64,000 nucleotides of DNA from Combretum micranthum. Taxonomy: Eukaryota > Streptophyta > Magnoliopsida > Myrtales > Combretaceae. This document shows, one piece after another, positions 48,560-60,100 of the stretch (the first letter of the stretch is position 1; every line of letters begins with the position of its first letter). The notes beneath the pieces were generated by a model, which was not told the DNA's origin, did not search any database, and saw only the letters and a list, made by a program, of their open reading frames with translations. A program made the position numbers and the translations under genes. The stretch is taken from assembly GCA_024138025.1 (NCBI GenBank), contig JAMXBD010001043.1, positions 434,001 to 498,000 of the forward strand, given 5' to 3'.

Positions 48560-49157
48560 CCCGTGAGTGAGTTAGAAACTTTATGAAAAGAAATGATGAA
48601 ACCCTTGTGGAGTATCGATTAAGGTTGAGGAATTGTGCGAAGATTTTGCATTGGTGAGGGTTCCCGAACTTTAGGGGCAATGTTTAGATTATGGAGGGAA
48701 GGATTGAGATACACGAGATGGGCAGCTGTGATTGGTCAGTTGAGATATGGTCCTATGAAGAGGAGAAGATGGATGAAGCTAGAGACGATATATACTCTAG
48801 AAAGAATTATGGTGGATTACGAGCGTGAGCCCATGACTAGGGAGGCCACCTTTATTTTGAAGAACGAAAGGAACACGACCCCTCCAGACTTTCGAGTGTG
48901 GATTACCATAGGACCATTGTATGTTTATGCTCATGATAACCTTTCTGACCACCATGACTGGAACATTGTTGATGCATTGAATCATATTGTGTAGCATGCG
49001 GTTTACCTAGATATTCTCCCACCACATGTAACCATCCCACCTCCACCAGCTAGGGATGTTGGCATGCAGTTAAATAATGCACTTGAACCGAGGAGGGTAA
49101 TGAGAATGAGGAAGAGGAAGAGGATCCCGAGGAGGACCCTAATTTGGATGAGAACGT
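48560..49157 (+). pseudogene. unrecognised pre-gag ORF, first part
   Basis: Between PBS and gag lies coding-like sequence I do not recognise. The clearest frame (48635-48994, 119 codons) has Trp- and Arg-rich text such as TLERIMVDYEREPMTREATF, then stops at TAG; readable sequence continues in frame (YLDILPPHVTIPPPP). From about 49095 a different frame becomes strongly acidic (Glu/Asp run) and leads directly into the second part beyond the solo LTR. So the original ORF has at least one stop and one shift. An extra ORF ahead of gag is unusual for chromoviruses. Confidence 0.5.
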
Positions 49158-52100
49158 TGTAAACCCCGGTATTCCCAGTAGTTAAGAAACCCCAGGAGTT
49201 GGAAGCGAAACCCTAATCCGGTTCAGTTTGAGTCCAGTGGAAGAAGCTTAGGAACCTTAAATCCGGCTTTCCTTTGGTTTCATAATAAAAGAAATTTTAT
49301 AAAGTAAATGAAGTTGGATTATTGTTTTAAAGTACATTTTAAACCTTTGGAAGTTTTAAATTCGGGAATTTTTCAATTCCGGGCTATCCCGAGCTCAATT
49401 ATTGAAAAGCGTGCCTTGGGCCACGGATTCAGAAAAATGTTTCCGAATATTCATTAGAACCGTAATTTTATAAGGATTCCAAAAATATCAATTTTATAAT
49501 TTTCCGAGCTATAAAAATTACAGTTATAGCTTTTCCCGTGTTTTCGGTACAACCGGTAAAGTAGATGTCTTGTCTACAATTCACAAGTATAACCTACACT
49601 ACACACTACCCATACCCTATTCTTACATCCTTACAACTACTCATTTCAATTTTCTTTTCCAAGAAAATTTGTCTCTTAAATAATTATCACATTTATTACA
49701 TTTTAATTTACTAAATTACAAAATATCAATTTTTCAAAACACACACACACACACACACTTGAAGTGGCCGGCGCCCCCCCTTCCCCTTTTTATTTTTCCC
49801 TCATTTGATTTATTTTTGCAATTTTTATTCATTAATAAACCCTAATGCCTTCAGATATAAACACATTTTTCTTTCTCTCTCTTCATTTTCACTTGTTTCA
49901 AATTTGTAAAAGAAGGAAAAACCCTCTTTTCTCTCCTCTAGTGTGCCGTGAGCCCCTCTCCCCCTTCCTCACACATTTTCAACTCATTTCCTTCTCTTTT
50001 CTCCTTCAAGACTCCATTGGTAGGTTGATTTTAAGGCTTGTTCATCCCAAATCTTGTAATGGTAAGATCATTCTTGTGTGTTTTCTCATTTAAATCCCAA
50101 TGAGCATGAGCAAGGACATGAAAACACTACTACAAGAATCTCAAGCCATCACAAGAAGTGGATCGTATTTGAAGAGTTTTGGTTGAAATATCATCTTGTT
50201 CATGCATGTAAAGTAGAGATCTTGCATATATATTATGTTCATATGCCATGAGATCTATGATTCATGCATTATATTTAGTAGATCTAGAGTTAGACATCCA
50301 CAACTTCATGTACATGTATGATCATAGAGTTATTTTTATTTCCATGCATTGATGTTCCTAGAAATGTAGTCTTTATATGTATAAATGTTAGATATAGATA
50401 TTCATAAATAGAAGGCAAGAACATGAAAAGGAAAGGTTTTGTCAAATATGAATGTTGGAAATTCGGATGAATTGAGACCCTACTTTGAAAACCCCCAAAA
50501 TCATTTTTAAACTCAGTTCATAAGAAAAAATGAAGGGCATGTGTAATGGGAATATTGAAGGAATGATTTTCTTAAGCTTAGATGAGTTTAGGCATGATAA
50601 AAATGTAAAAACAAGAAGTAAAGTTAAAATGAAAAATATTGATTTATGGATATGTAGTCAAATTCGTAATTTTGGGTAATGCCCATGTAAACACTTAGTA
50701 TCTAAGTCTAAATTGGATGTTTTATAGGCTAAATGAAGTCCTTAGATACTATATATATTGGAGCTTCAAATTTTAATGCATTAGACAAGTTTTCCATAAG
50801 AAAAATGCAAGAAAATGAAAATTTAAAAATTCGGATTTTCACAAAAGGCTTGTTTAAAAACATATTTACCAAATGAAAATGGGAATTTTTATGCATGAAT
50901 GAAGGCCATGGTTAGTATAGACTTTGAGAACTCATTTTTTTTTTAGATAACAAGTGAATTACAAGATTAAAAATCAAAGAAACCCTAAGGAGTGTAAAGT
51001 GGAAGAATGGCTTCTTAGAAATAACCTTGATGGAATTTTCTAACACTTAGGAGTTCATAAGAGTTTATTATCACAAAATCATCATGACCATGCATATATT
51101 GAGTTCATTACATGGCATTCATGCTGGGAATTCATTTCCATACCAATCATCTATGAATCATTAACTAGGAACATTTTATCGAAAGCGAAACAATTTTTCG
51201 GAATGGAGAAAGTGACCGAACAGAACTGATCCCACTGTTCTGTGACCTTAATATTTTCAAAACTTGAATTTAATATTAGAAATAGATATCTTTCGAAGTA
51301 GATAGAGATCGATATAAAATTTGCGAAATTCCAGTTAAAATGACCAAGTTATGGCCGTTTTAAGTCGGAACTTCCGCAAATAGCGAGAATTCCGAATTCA
51401 TCTAGTCTAGATGCATAGTTTGGATTAGCTACATGATGAAATCTCATTAGGATTATTCTTACTTGGTAGGTGATCCCGAGCAGACCACACCTTACCGCTG
51501 ATTACTACTACTAGAGAGACCGCGTCCAATGGCCGAGTGAGTTTTACTTCCACTCTCAATTAATGATTGTGATTGTAATGTAGTGGCACTAGTGGTTTAG
51601 GTAAAGATAAAAAGAAATTGGATATGCATGATGGGGTATATGGGAATTATATATGTATTTGTCTACTGTTGATGCGTGGAATGAAACTTAAGAAATATCG
51701 AAACCGGGTGTTAAACTATTGACTGATTAGCTAGTATCTTATATTCAATGTTTGTGAACACTTGTTGGACACCTAAAAGAATTGAACTAATGAATATTCG
51801 ACTGCTATGATAATTGGATTCATTCATATCACAATGGGGATGGAGCATTGGCATTGGTTGGTTTTTCGTGATCCATAAAACGAATATGTTGGTTAATCGT
51901 GATCCATAAAACGAATTGTTGGTTAATCGTGATCCATAAAACGAGATATTGTTAGTTGACCATGAGCTTAAACGGTGTCGTACCGTAGGATTCGTTAATC
52001 TGCTAACCCGGGATGGAGGGCGCAAGTCCATCCACATATGATTTCCGGTTGGTCATATGTTTGTTAAACTCATTTGTTTGATACATACCCTTGCTTGATT

Positions 52101-52579
52101 AATCACTTGTCTGAATGCCTTATACTTAATTGTGCTATGGAAGTTATTACTCACTAAGCTAGTTAGCTTATGCCCCCATAGTTTTTATCTATTACAACTC
52201 GAGTTTATATGACTTAGACCGAGGCAAGCCACAGCACAGGTACCGGAGATAGGAGTTTCCCATAGAAGTTTACTTCATTTCTTTTGTATAGACTTCCGTT
52301 GGAAACTAAGGACTCTGGACGACTGTAATGGGCTTGTTATTATTTTGCGGGGGAATGCCCCTTAGATTTTGTAAACTGTAATTATGCGTTTTGATTTATT
52401 ATCTATGGCTAGTGAATGCCACATTAAACTGTTTAACTCCATTTGTTGAAGTATTCTATTGTCGTAAAGGAACGCTTTACATCTACTTAAGACTCCCGAA
52501 GGGCTTGGGTTGGGAACTCGAGAGTCTTATTTAGTATGTGGCGGGCTGTTACGTTTAGGATACCCTACGGGGCGTGACA
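49158..52579 (+). repeat. solo LTR (3422 bp), AACGT duplication, in pre-gag ORF
   Basis: Edges TGTAAACCCCGG and TACGGGGCGTGACA; AACGT flanks both sides (49153-49157 and 52580-52584). No PBS follows. It belongs to the same family as the 5' LTR of the element it interrupts. Contains a C-rich spot (49776-49787), (CA)n at 49741-49758, part of the ~165-bp array (about 50460-50960) and a 30-bp minisatellite (51859-51959). Confidence 0.95.
51859..51959 (+). repeat. 30-bp minisatellite, about 3 copies
   Basis: The core GTGATCCATAAAACGA starts at 51868, 51899 and 51929 (period 30-31), each followed by a TTGGTTAATC-like stretch. The corresponding place in the 5' LTR (47764-47790) has one copy. Confidence 0.8.
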
Positions 52580-53131
52580 AACGTAGTGCTAAGAACCCCT
52601 AGCGTACCTATAGAATTGGAGGGAGAAGTGAACTGGGAGCTTAATCATGTTGTCTGGGGTTTCAATCAAGCCTTGGAGATTCCCAATAGTGGGAGAATAG
52701 AACCTGAGATAGATCACCTATTATGGAGAGATATTTACATTGAAGATGAACGTCCTCCAGTGAGTGATGAGGTGGTTCTCGAACCCGTGGCTCCTGAACC
52801 CATGGAAGTAGAGATTGTGGATGAAGGGCTTAGGAGGGAACCTGAGATAGAGGAGAATCAAGTGAATGAGCCGGAAGTAAGAGTTAATGAAGGGGAAGTG
52901 AATCTGAGAGAAGATCGAGGAGTGGAAAGAGAGGAAGAGAGTGAGGAGCACGACCAGGAGGCCCTAGTCCGACCTGCTAGGAGAAGGAGGGTGAATGTGA
53001 GAGAGTATCTTAGTCTGTTTGTCCGTCAGGATGCGACGACTCTTCTAGTAGGGGACGACTCCCTAGTTCAACCCTTGATGATTCCAGTGATGAGTGAGAT
53101 GTGGAAAGATAGCTCAACCCATAAAGTCTAA
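52580..53131 (+). pseudogene. unrecognised pre-gag ORF, second part
   Basis: About 184 codons remain open from the AACGT duplication to the stop at 53129-53131. The protein is acidic: it has WxLNHVVWGFNQ, then LLWRDIYIEDERPPVSDE, then a Glu-rich middle and a basic patch (RPARRRRVNVREYLSLF) near the end. No zinc finger, protease or known domain is visible. The frame is continuous with the acidic end of the first part once the solo LTR and one duplication copy are ignored. Not gag: the gag domain and knuckles lie further downstream. Confidence 0.55.
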
Positions 53132-53671
53132 ATGGAATCTTTTCTTTCTTTTGTAGCAGATAATGCAGGATGCCAATTTGCCTTAAGTTTCTTTAGACAG
53201 TTTAGTATTTTGCTCTTTTCTTTTTCTTGTATCTTGTTTTGTTTTCGACTAAGGAAAAGATGTTTAGAACTAGAACTAGAATGTAGCTTGACAAATTTTG
53301 TAAGCTAAAAATCTCCAATGTAATCCCTTGTATGGCTTGCAAAAGAATTGAAGGATCATGTTTATTCTAAAAGAAAGAAATGATGGTTCTTTATGATAAA
53401 GTATGTTGTGCATTAGTTATGAATGGCATTAGCCACATATAGTCGCATGAACACTCATTCATTCATATCATTATTTTGAATTTGTGAATTTATTTCTTTA
53501 TATATGAGTTCTTTTGTTTTATGGTTTCTTTATGATTATATGAAGTTTTATACGATTGAATTACATTTCAGAAATTTTGATTTCTTGAATTTTCTTAAGT
53601 TGCAAACCTTGTTCGATGAATTAACTTTTACAAATTTGAAAACTTAAAAAGACACTAAAACTTACTAAATA
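53132..53671 (+). other. spacer between pre-gag ORF and gag
   Basis: AT-rich, T-rich sequence with no open frame of note. It could hold a leader or splice signals for gag expression, but nothing decisive is seen. Confidence 0.6.
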
Positions 53672-54245
53672 ATGTGCAAACAGACGAAATCGACGGATTT
53701 GGAATCGGGAGCAAGAACCTTCCTGAACGAAGCCAACCAACCCGATATACCAAACCAATAGGGAGTAGCGCCCCAGAATCCGCAGAATGATGTGATGAAT
53801 GCGATTGGGCAGTTGGCCAATCTTTCAAACACATTCATCCATAATCAAAATCAGAACTTGCCTCAAGGACAAAGTATCAGGGATTCTGCTCCGCTACCAC
53901 CACTACCCGTAGATCACCGGGAAGTGACTGTAGAGGCACCCGCTCCACAGGAGGAGCATTCTTACAATGTACCTCTACCACCACCTCTACCATATCGAAG
54001 GACTCATCGAAGCTCCTTATCGGACTTTATCAAGAGTAACTGGTATTTTGATGGGGCATTCGGTAAGCCCATTGAAGCCGAAGATTGGCTAGCTCAAATT
54101 GAGCATTCTTTTACTGATTACGAGATCCTACCCTATGTGCAATTGGAATACGGGACATACATGTTGAGATATAATGCAAGAGTCTGGTGGGACTCTAAGA
54201 GAAGAAGCTTAGCACCACCCGTTACATGGGAATCTTTCCATCGAT
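53672..54245 (+). pseudogene. chromovirus gag, N-terminal half
   Basis: The likely start is ATG 53672, since its frame matches the gag frame and gives MCKQTKSTDLESGARTFLNE. A TAG at codon 30 (53759-53761) breaks it; the frame then runs on to 54247. It holds a Pro-rich stretch (about 53880-54000) and the start of the gag domain (DFIKSNWYFDGAFGKPIEAEDWL, IEHSFTDY). A frameshift near 54245 moves the rest to another frame. Confidence 0.85.
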
Positions 54246-55047
54246 AATTATTTTCCCTCAAGCTTAAGGGTGAAATATAGTGTGGACTTTTTGCATGTTA
54301 AACAGAAGGGAAGGACTGTGGAACAGTATGAAACTGAGTTTACTCACTTGCTACAGTATCTACTTGAATCCTTTAGGGACAATGAGGAGTTAAAGAAACA
54401 GGTATTTCTGGGAGGTATGGATGAGGAATTAAGGATCAAACTGGAAGAATTCAGAGTAAGAACCTATCCAGAGTTGGTAGAAAAGGCTCGAGTGATTGAA
54501 GGAGATCGGAAAAGGAAATATCAGAAACCCGATAAGAGAGTGTTTGGAAGGAGGCCATTCGACGCCTCGAGCTCAGGGTTTAACGAAAAAAGGTACAAGC
54601 CATATCATGGATTCAAGGACAATACTAGTGTAAGGCCGATTCAGCCAAAGGCCGGTATCACTTGCTGGAAGTGTAAGGAAGCTCATGTCCTAGGCAATGC
54701 CCACAGCTAAGAAACAAGTGTTACTTTTGTGGCGAGTCTGGCCATATGGTTTATACATGCCCAAAGAAGATGGTCGTAACTTACTTCATCTGTAAAGAGA
54801 AGGGGCACTTGGCCTCTGAATGCTCGCAATGGAAAAGTGTGGCCGCTCGAACTTTTGGGACTTTGACCAATGCTAATACTATGAGATCTAGTAGTAAAAG
54901 TGGGAGCCGTGCAACATCGGCTATGGATGGGATGAGACTTTACAACTTTGAAGGCCAGTGGATGGTCGAGGAAGATGATGATGAGGAGGTGGAGTTGGCC
55001 GCCATGGACCAAGGAGATGGTGTAGATAACGGCCTAGTGACAGGTTA
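54246..55047 (+). pseudogene. chromovirus gag, C-terminal half with three zinc knuckles
   Basis: The second half of the gag domain reads VDFLHVKQKGRTVEQYETEF and PELVEKARVIEGDRKRKYQ. Three CCHC-type knuckles follow: CWKCKEAHVLG (54664, broken by a frameshift inside it), CYFCGESGHMVYTC (54719-54760, intact) and a third lacking its first Cys (YFICKEKGHLASEC, 54781-54823). The acidic tail ends at about 55047. Knuckle number and order match the minus-strand chromovirus at 11891-13053. Confidence 0.85.
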
Positions 55048-55644
55048 GTAACAAAACCCTCTTAAGTTGAAAGTTATTTATTTAACAATTTTCTATAAGA
55101 AATTAAAATCTGTATATAGGAAAGCTGGAATTTAAAACCCTAAATAGGCAACAGTAAGAGTGTTTTAGGATCGAGTAGTGATGGATGTTTGTTGACCATA
55201 GGGCACATACGGGTGAATAGAACTTAGGCTTATGTTTTGTTTGACACGGGAGCGATACACTCGTTCATCACCACTAGTTTGGCTAATCAACTTAGATTAT
55301 CTATAGCCACAACTACTGCTAGCCTGAGAATTAAAACACCCATCGAAAGTGTTGTGTCGACTCGAGAAGTGATAAAGGATTGCCTATTGGAGATGCAAGG
55401 CATCACCCGAAGATTGATTTGATAATATTGGAGATGAATAAATATGAAGTTATCCTTGGCATGAACTGGTTAAGCAAGGTTAGAGCCGCAGTGGATTGCC
55501 AAAAGAGGATGGTGAGTTTCTATGATCAATCAGGAGGAGGAGTGGAGTTCGTAGGAGAAACCATAGTTCCAAGAAAGTTTGGATTAAACTCTTTTGAACT
55601 AATGATGGAGGATAAAGAGATAGTGCCAATCGAAAGTATCTTGG
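55048..55644 (+). pseudogene. chromovirus aspartic protease region
   Basis: The retropepsin active site DTGA (55243-55254) is followed by IHSFITTSLANQL. A frameshift near 55400 moves the remainder to another frame (MNKYEVILGMNWLSKV, the second conserved protease motif, then DCQKRMVSF). 55048-55200 is AT-rich and non-coding or very decayed. Confidence 0.85.
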
Positions 55645-56547
55645 ATGAAGAGGAAACTCGGGAGGAAAAATATACCAGTAGTAATCGAGTACTTGGATGT
55701 GTTTCTAGAAATTTTGCCTAGGTTACCACCGAAGAGAGAAATCGCCTTTGAGATTGTTTTGGCTCCAAATACCGAACCGATATCTAAGGCACCATACCGA
55801 ATGACACCAGCTGAGTTAAAAGAGCTAAAGACCCAACTACAGGAACTCTTGGATCAGAAATTCATAAGACCAAGTATGTCGCCATGGGGCGCACCTGTCC
55901 TATTTGTGAAGAAAAAGGACGGATCAATAAGTTTATGTATCGATTATCGAGAGTTAAACAAGGTGACCATCAAGAATCGATACCCCTTATCAAGGATTAA
56001 TGATTTGTTTGATCAGCTACAAGGAGCGTGCGTGTTCTCACGCAGTGATTTGCGCTTGGGATATCATCAGTTAAGAATAAAGCTTGAGGATGTACCAAAG
56101 ACTGCTTTTCGTACTTGTTATGGACATTATGAGTTTTTGGTGATGTCGTTTGGACTGACTAATGCACCAGTCGCGTTTATGGATCTTATGAATAGGGTCT
56201 ACAAGCCACTTTTGGATAAGTTTGTAAGCGTCTTCATTGATGATATTTTGATATACTCCAAGACTAAGGAACAACATGAGGAGCACCTTCGGATGGCGTT
56301 ACAAACTTTGAGAGAAAACAAGCTATATGACAAATTATCCAAATGTGATTTTTGGTTAGATAAGATATCTTTTCTGGGACATGTTGTAACAGGAGATGGG
56401 ATATTAGTTGACCCCGAAAAGATTAAGGCTGTAGTAGAGTGGAAACAGCCACAAACGGTTGCCGAAGTGAGAAGTTTCTTGGGATTGGCTGGCTACTATC
56501 GCAAGTTTGTGAAAGATTTTTCAAAAATAGCCAAGCCACTGACTTAG
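55645..56547 (+). CDS. chromovirus reverse transcriptase, ends at nonsense codon
   Basis: A 300-codon frame covers nearly the whole [13 protein letters not shown] linker, [24 protein letters not shown], catalytic D135 (SDLRLGYHQ), MSFGLTNAP and the active site F197-I-D-D200, then [14 protein letters not shown] and [16 protein letters not shown]. Sequence type is Tekay/Del. It ends at TAG (56545-56547), where coding text continues in frame for some residues (TQKSEKFVW). Upstream it overlaps the protease-linker frame by a shift. Catalytic residues are intact but the polyprotein is not. Confidence 0.92.
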   Translation: MKRKLGRKNIPVVIEYLDVFLEILPRLPPKREIAFEIVLAPNTEPISKAPYRMTPAELKELKTQLQELLDQKFIRPSMSPWGAPVLFVKKKDGSISLCIDYRELNKVTIKNRYPLSRINDLFDQLQGACVFSRSDLRLGYHQLRIKLEDVPKTAFRTCYGHYEFLVMSFGLTNAPVAFMDLMNRVYKPLLDKFVSVFIDDILIYSKTKEQHEEHLRMALQTLRENKLYDKLSKCDFWLDKISFLGHVVTGDGILVDPEKIKAVVEWKQPQTVAEVRSFLGLAGYYRKFVKDFSKIAKPLT

Positions 56548-57117
56548 TTGACACAAAAGAGTGAGAAATTTGTTTGGATGGATAAAAAGGGAACAAAGTT
56601 TCTAGGAATTGAAGCAACGGTTGGTATCAACACCGATCTTAGTTCTGTCAGACCAGAAAAAGTCCTATACGGTGCGTAGCGATGCTTCAAGGAATGGCCT
56701 TAGATGTGTACTAATGCAAGAAGGAAAGGTCATTGCCTATGCCTCTCGACAGTTAAGACCCCACGAGCAGAACTACCCTACACATGATCTAGAATTGGCC
56801 GCGATTGTCTTCACCTTGAAACTTTGGAGACATTATCTATATGGGCAAAGGTGTGAAATATACACGGATCACAAGAGTCTTAAGTACTTGTTCACACAAA
56901 AGGAATTGAACATGAGGCAGAGGAGATGGTTGGAACTAATAAAAGATTATGATGTGGTAATAAATTACTGTCCCAGGAAGGTTAATTCAGTTGCAAATGC
57001 TTTAAGTCAGAAAAATTATGGGGAAGTAGCTTCTTTAATCACAAGCCAAAGAGATTTGATTAGAGATTTTGAGAAGTTGAGGATTGAGTTCATAAATCAA
57101 AGTGCAGAACTTGAGAT
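56548..57117 (+). pseudogene. chromovirus RNase H, truncated
   Basis: After a stop and a frameshift, the frame from 56609 encodes RNase H with D25 (RSDASRNG), E62 (DLELAAI) and D87 (YTDHKS). The fourth conserved acid is replaced: SVANALSQK has Asn (N130) where ADAL is usual. The frame is cut at 57117 by an LTR; the last residues (ASPGKFQ) come from that LTR. Integrase should follow and is absent. Confidence 0.88.
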
Positions 57118-60100
57118 TGCAAGCCCCGGAAAATTTCAGTAAATAATTTGAAAATGAACTTAAAAAATAAACCCTAAAAATCACTTCAAATTAAAACCGA
57201 ACTTCGACTAGTCCTAAATCACAAGCGAATCTAGAAATTTCTTAATCTTGAGAAAAAAATATAATAATAATAAGAGTCTTTAAAAATAAAATAAGAACTC
57301 AACATACTTCAATTCCAAAACCACTATGTACAACAAATTCTATACGTAACGCCAACTTATAAAATCGGGTAATATAGAGCCTAAAAACAAATTATTAAAA
57401 AGTAAATAATGATTAATCTTCAGAAATAAAACCTAATTCAATAATTCCGAAAACGCTAAGAGATATTAAATAATTACAAAAAATAAAATTTAAAATAAAT
57501 TTCTCAAACTAAATATGTTGTATAAACATAAAACGTTAGTTTCCAAATTGGTCAAGATCTAAACCGAAAAAAACCACTCAAAAACCCTAAGTGGAATACA
57601 ATAGTTTAAGTCCGGCAATCTCGCATTCTTAGTCCTAGAGGCCAAGGTATGGTTTAAGTGTGTAGAGTAGCTCGTAGTAATATAAGTTCGCTTAAAAATA
57701 TCATATTGATAAATTTTTGACCTATTTCAAACCCGTTTTGATACAAACTGCGAAAAGCATGTCCTAGGACTCGAGATATAAAAAAATATATCATTAATAC
57801 CGTTAGACTCGTATTTTCATAAGGATATCAAAAATATAAGTTTTATAATTTTTCAATAACTAGAAATATCTTATTTTACAATTATATGCGTATTTTATTA
57901 CTACTGGTAATTAACTAGTCTTTTGCACTATTCACTACTATTCATTATACAATTTTATTATTCTTATAAACCTTTATATTTTTAGATGAATATTTTATAT
58001 ATTATAGAAAATTTTGTTTTTTCAAAATTTAGTTCGATTCGGGTATTTAGGGGATTAGTTTCTATTTAAGACCCGATACTAAAAAATAAATAAATTAATT
58101 TAATAATTGAAAAATATTTTAAAAATATTTTTATTTTCATAAAATAATTTTTTATGATTTTTCGGGTTATAAAAATATCATTTATAGCTCATATTTGCGT
58201 ATTTTGATCATACCGGTAACTTATTTGATAATTCACTAAAATAAATTAATTAGTTATCTTATTTTTAATTATGAAAAATCTGCTACAAATATTTGGAATC
58301 AATTTTCTATTTTCTATTTTATTTTATTTTATTTTATTAAGAAAGTACTCTTATAACCCATACCTTTAAGTACACCTTTCACATATCACTTCTTTTTCAC
58401 TTCAATCTTTTTACACTTCATTATATCACTTCATGGTAGATTTTGACTTCTTTATGGCTGCCTTGACTCTTGAAATACTTCAAAAATTAATTAAAATAAC
58501 TCTCTTTCAATCCTTCTTCAAGAAGCTACACTTACACATTAATTACACATTACATTTTCAAGTCAAAAACCAACTAAACCTCTCTCTCTCTTGCTTATTT
58601 TCATGCCAGCTTTGGGTTGTCTTGGCTACCCATTTATTTATTTTTTCTCTTCATTTAATGTGTCTTTAACTCATTTTATCTCTCTCTCTCATTTTACACC
58701 TTCAAACCTTTACCATTCCTTACCTTTTTCTCTCTCTTTTTCCTCTCTTCCTTTCTTCATTTTGTTCTTGTTCTTGCAAGAACACTTGCTGCCCCTACTC
58801 AATAAATGAGCTCCTACACATATTTCTTCAAGATCCTTTGATAAAATCTTGTCTAAAGCTTCCATAGTTGATGTAGGTAAGGTATAGTGAGAGTTTCATG
58901 CATCAAATGACATTTTATAAGCTTAAAAGCTAAGGATGATGATGCCAAAATGAAACACTCCTCTTCTCCATTATTATTCTCTTGTATTATTATTATTTTC
59001 TTGCTAAAAGTAGTTATATTTTGTAGATCTAACTTTTTTGTAGCTTTGATTTTGTTTATGTCTTAGATCTTGTTATTTGAGTTATTTTTACTATTATTTT
59101 GTTTTATTTTCAAGTTATGTGGTTATTGCTTATGATCTATGCATATATTCATCATTCACATGACCATCATAGTGTTCATGCATTTATAACTAGTATAGTA
59201 AACTAGATCTAGTTATAACTTGTAATAGCTTGATGGTAGTAGGAAAGTTTTAGAAAGCTCAAGATCTATTTTAGTTTCAACAAAATTCATTTTTGAAAAT
59301 TCGGATAAAAATGGAACCATATTTAGAAAAGCTATTTTTCAACTTCAAAATGTGTATTTTTCATTTAAAATGAAGGGCTTAAGGAATATATATCATAAAT
59401 GAATGATTTTGAGGAGTAAAGTTTAGATCTATGAGTTTATAGTTTACTACCATGGATTTATTTTACATTTATGTTCATATTAAGTGTAGATCTTGGTTTT
59501 GAACTTAAATAAAAATGGTGAAATTCGTATTTAGGCAAGACCCCTATTTAAAAACCACTTTCCAGGTATCAAAATGAAATTTTTACTTGAGATAATGAAG
59601 GCTTAATGTATATATATCATCAAGACTTCATTTTATATGGTTCAAAGATGATTTTCAAAGATTAATTTTCAAAACAAAATTCTATTTTCGGATTTAGACC
59701 AAGGCATAGTTCAAAAACATGTTTTCCAACTCAAAAATGAAGATTTTATTCAAGAAATGGAAGGCTCTTAAGGTAGGATATGTAAAGGATGATTTTTCCT
59801 AAGCTTAGATGGATTTTATCAAAATATATGTCCAAAAATAAATTTTGTAAATTGGGATCTCAACCAAGACCAATTTTGTAAACCCATTTTTCAACTTCAA
59901 AACAAGATTTTTATCAAAGAAATGGAAGCCTTAAGGGATAGGTTTGATTAGGAAATGGTTTTTGAAAGACTAAATGAGTTTTACAAAGAAAACAAACTAA
60001 AATTAATTTTTCAAAATTCGAATTTAAAAATAGCCACCATTTAAACATCTATTTCCAGATGCCAAAACGATAATTTTTATAGTAAAATGGAAGTCCTAGG

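Larger units (their letters stand above)
35507..57117 (+). mobile_element. Tekay/Del-like chromovirus, interrupted, truncated after RNase H
   Basis: Order on the plus strand: 5' LTR in two pieces (35507-37094, 46609-48399), iMet PBS, an unrecognised pre-gag ORF split by a solo LTR (49158-52579), gag, protease, RT and RNase H. At 57117 a further LTR begins, so integrase, any chromodomain and the 3' LTR are not seen. Frames carry stops and shifts, so the copy is inactive. Confidence 0.88.

Noticed and set aside
52574..52579. Start of the pre-gag second part at a GTG before the duplication
   Set aside because: These bases belong to the LTR end (GTGACA); the element's own sequence begins at 52580.
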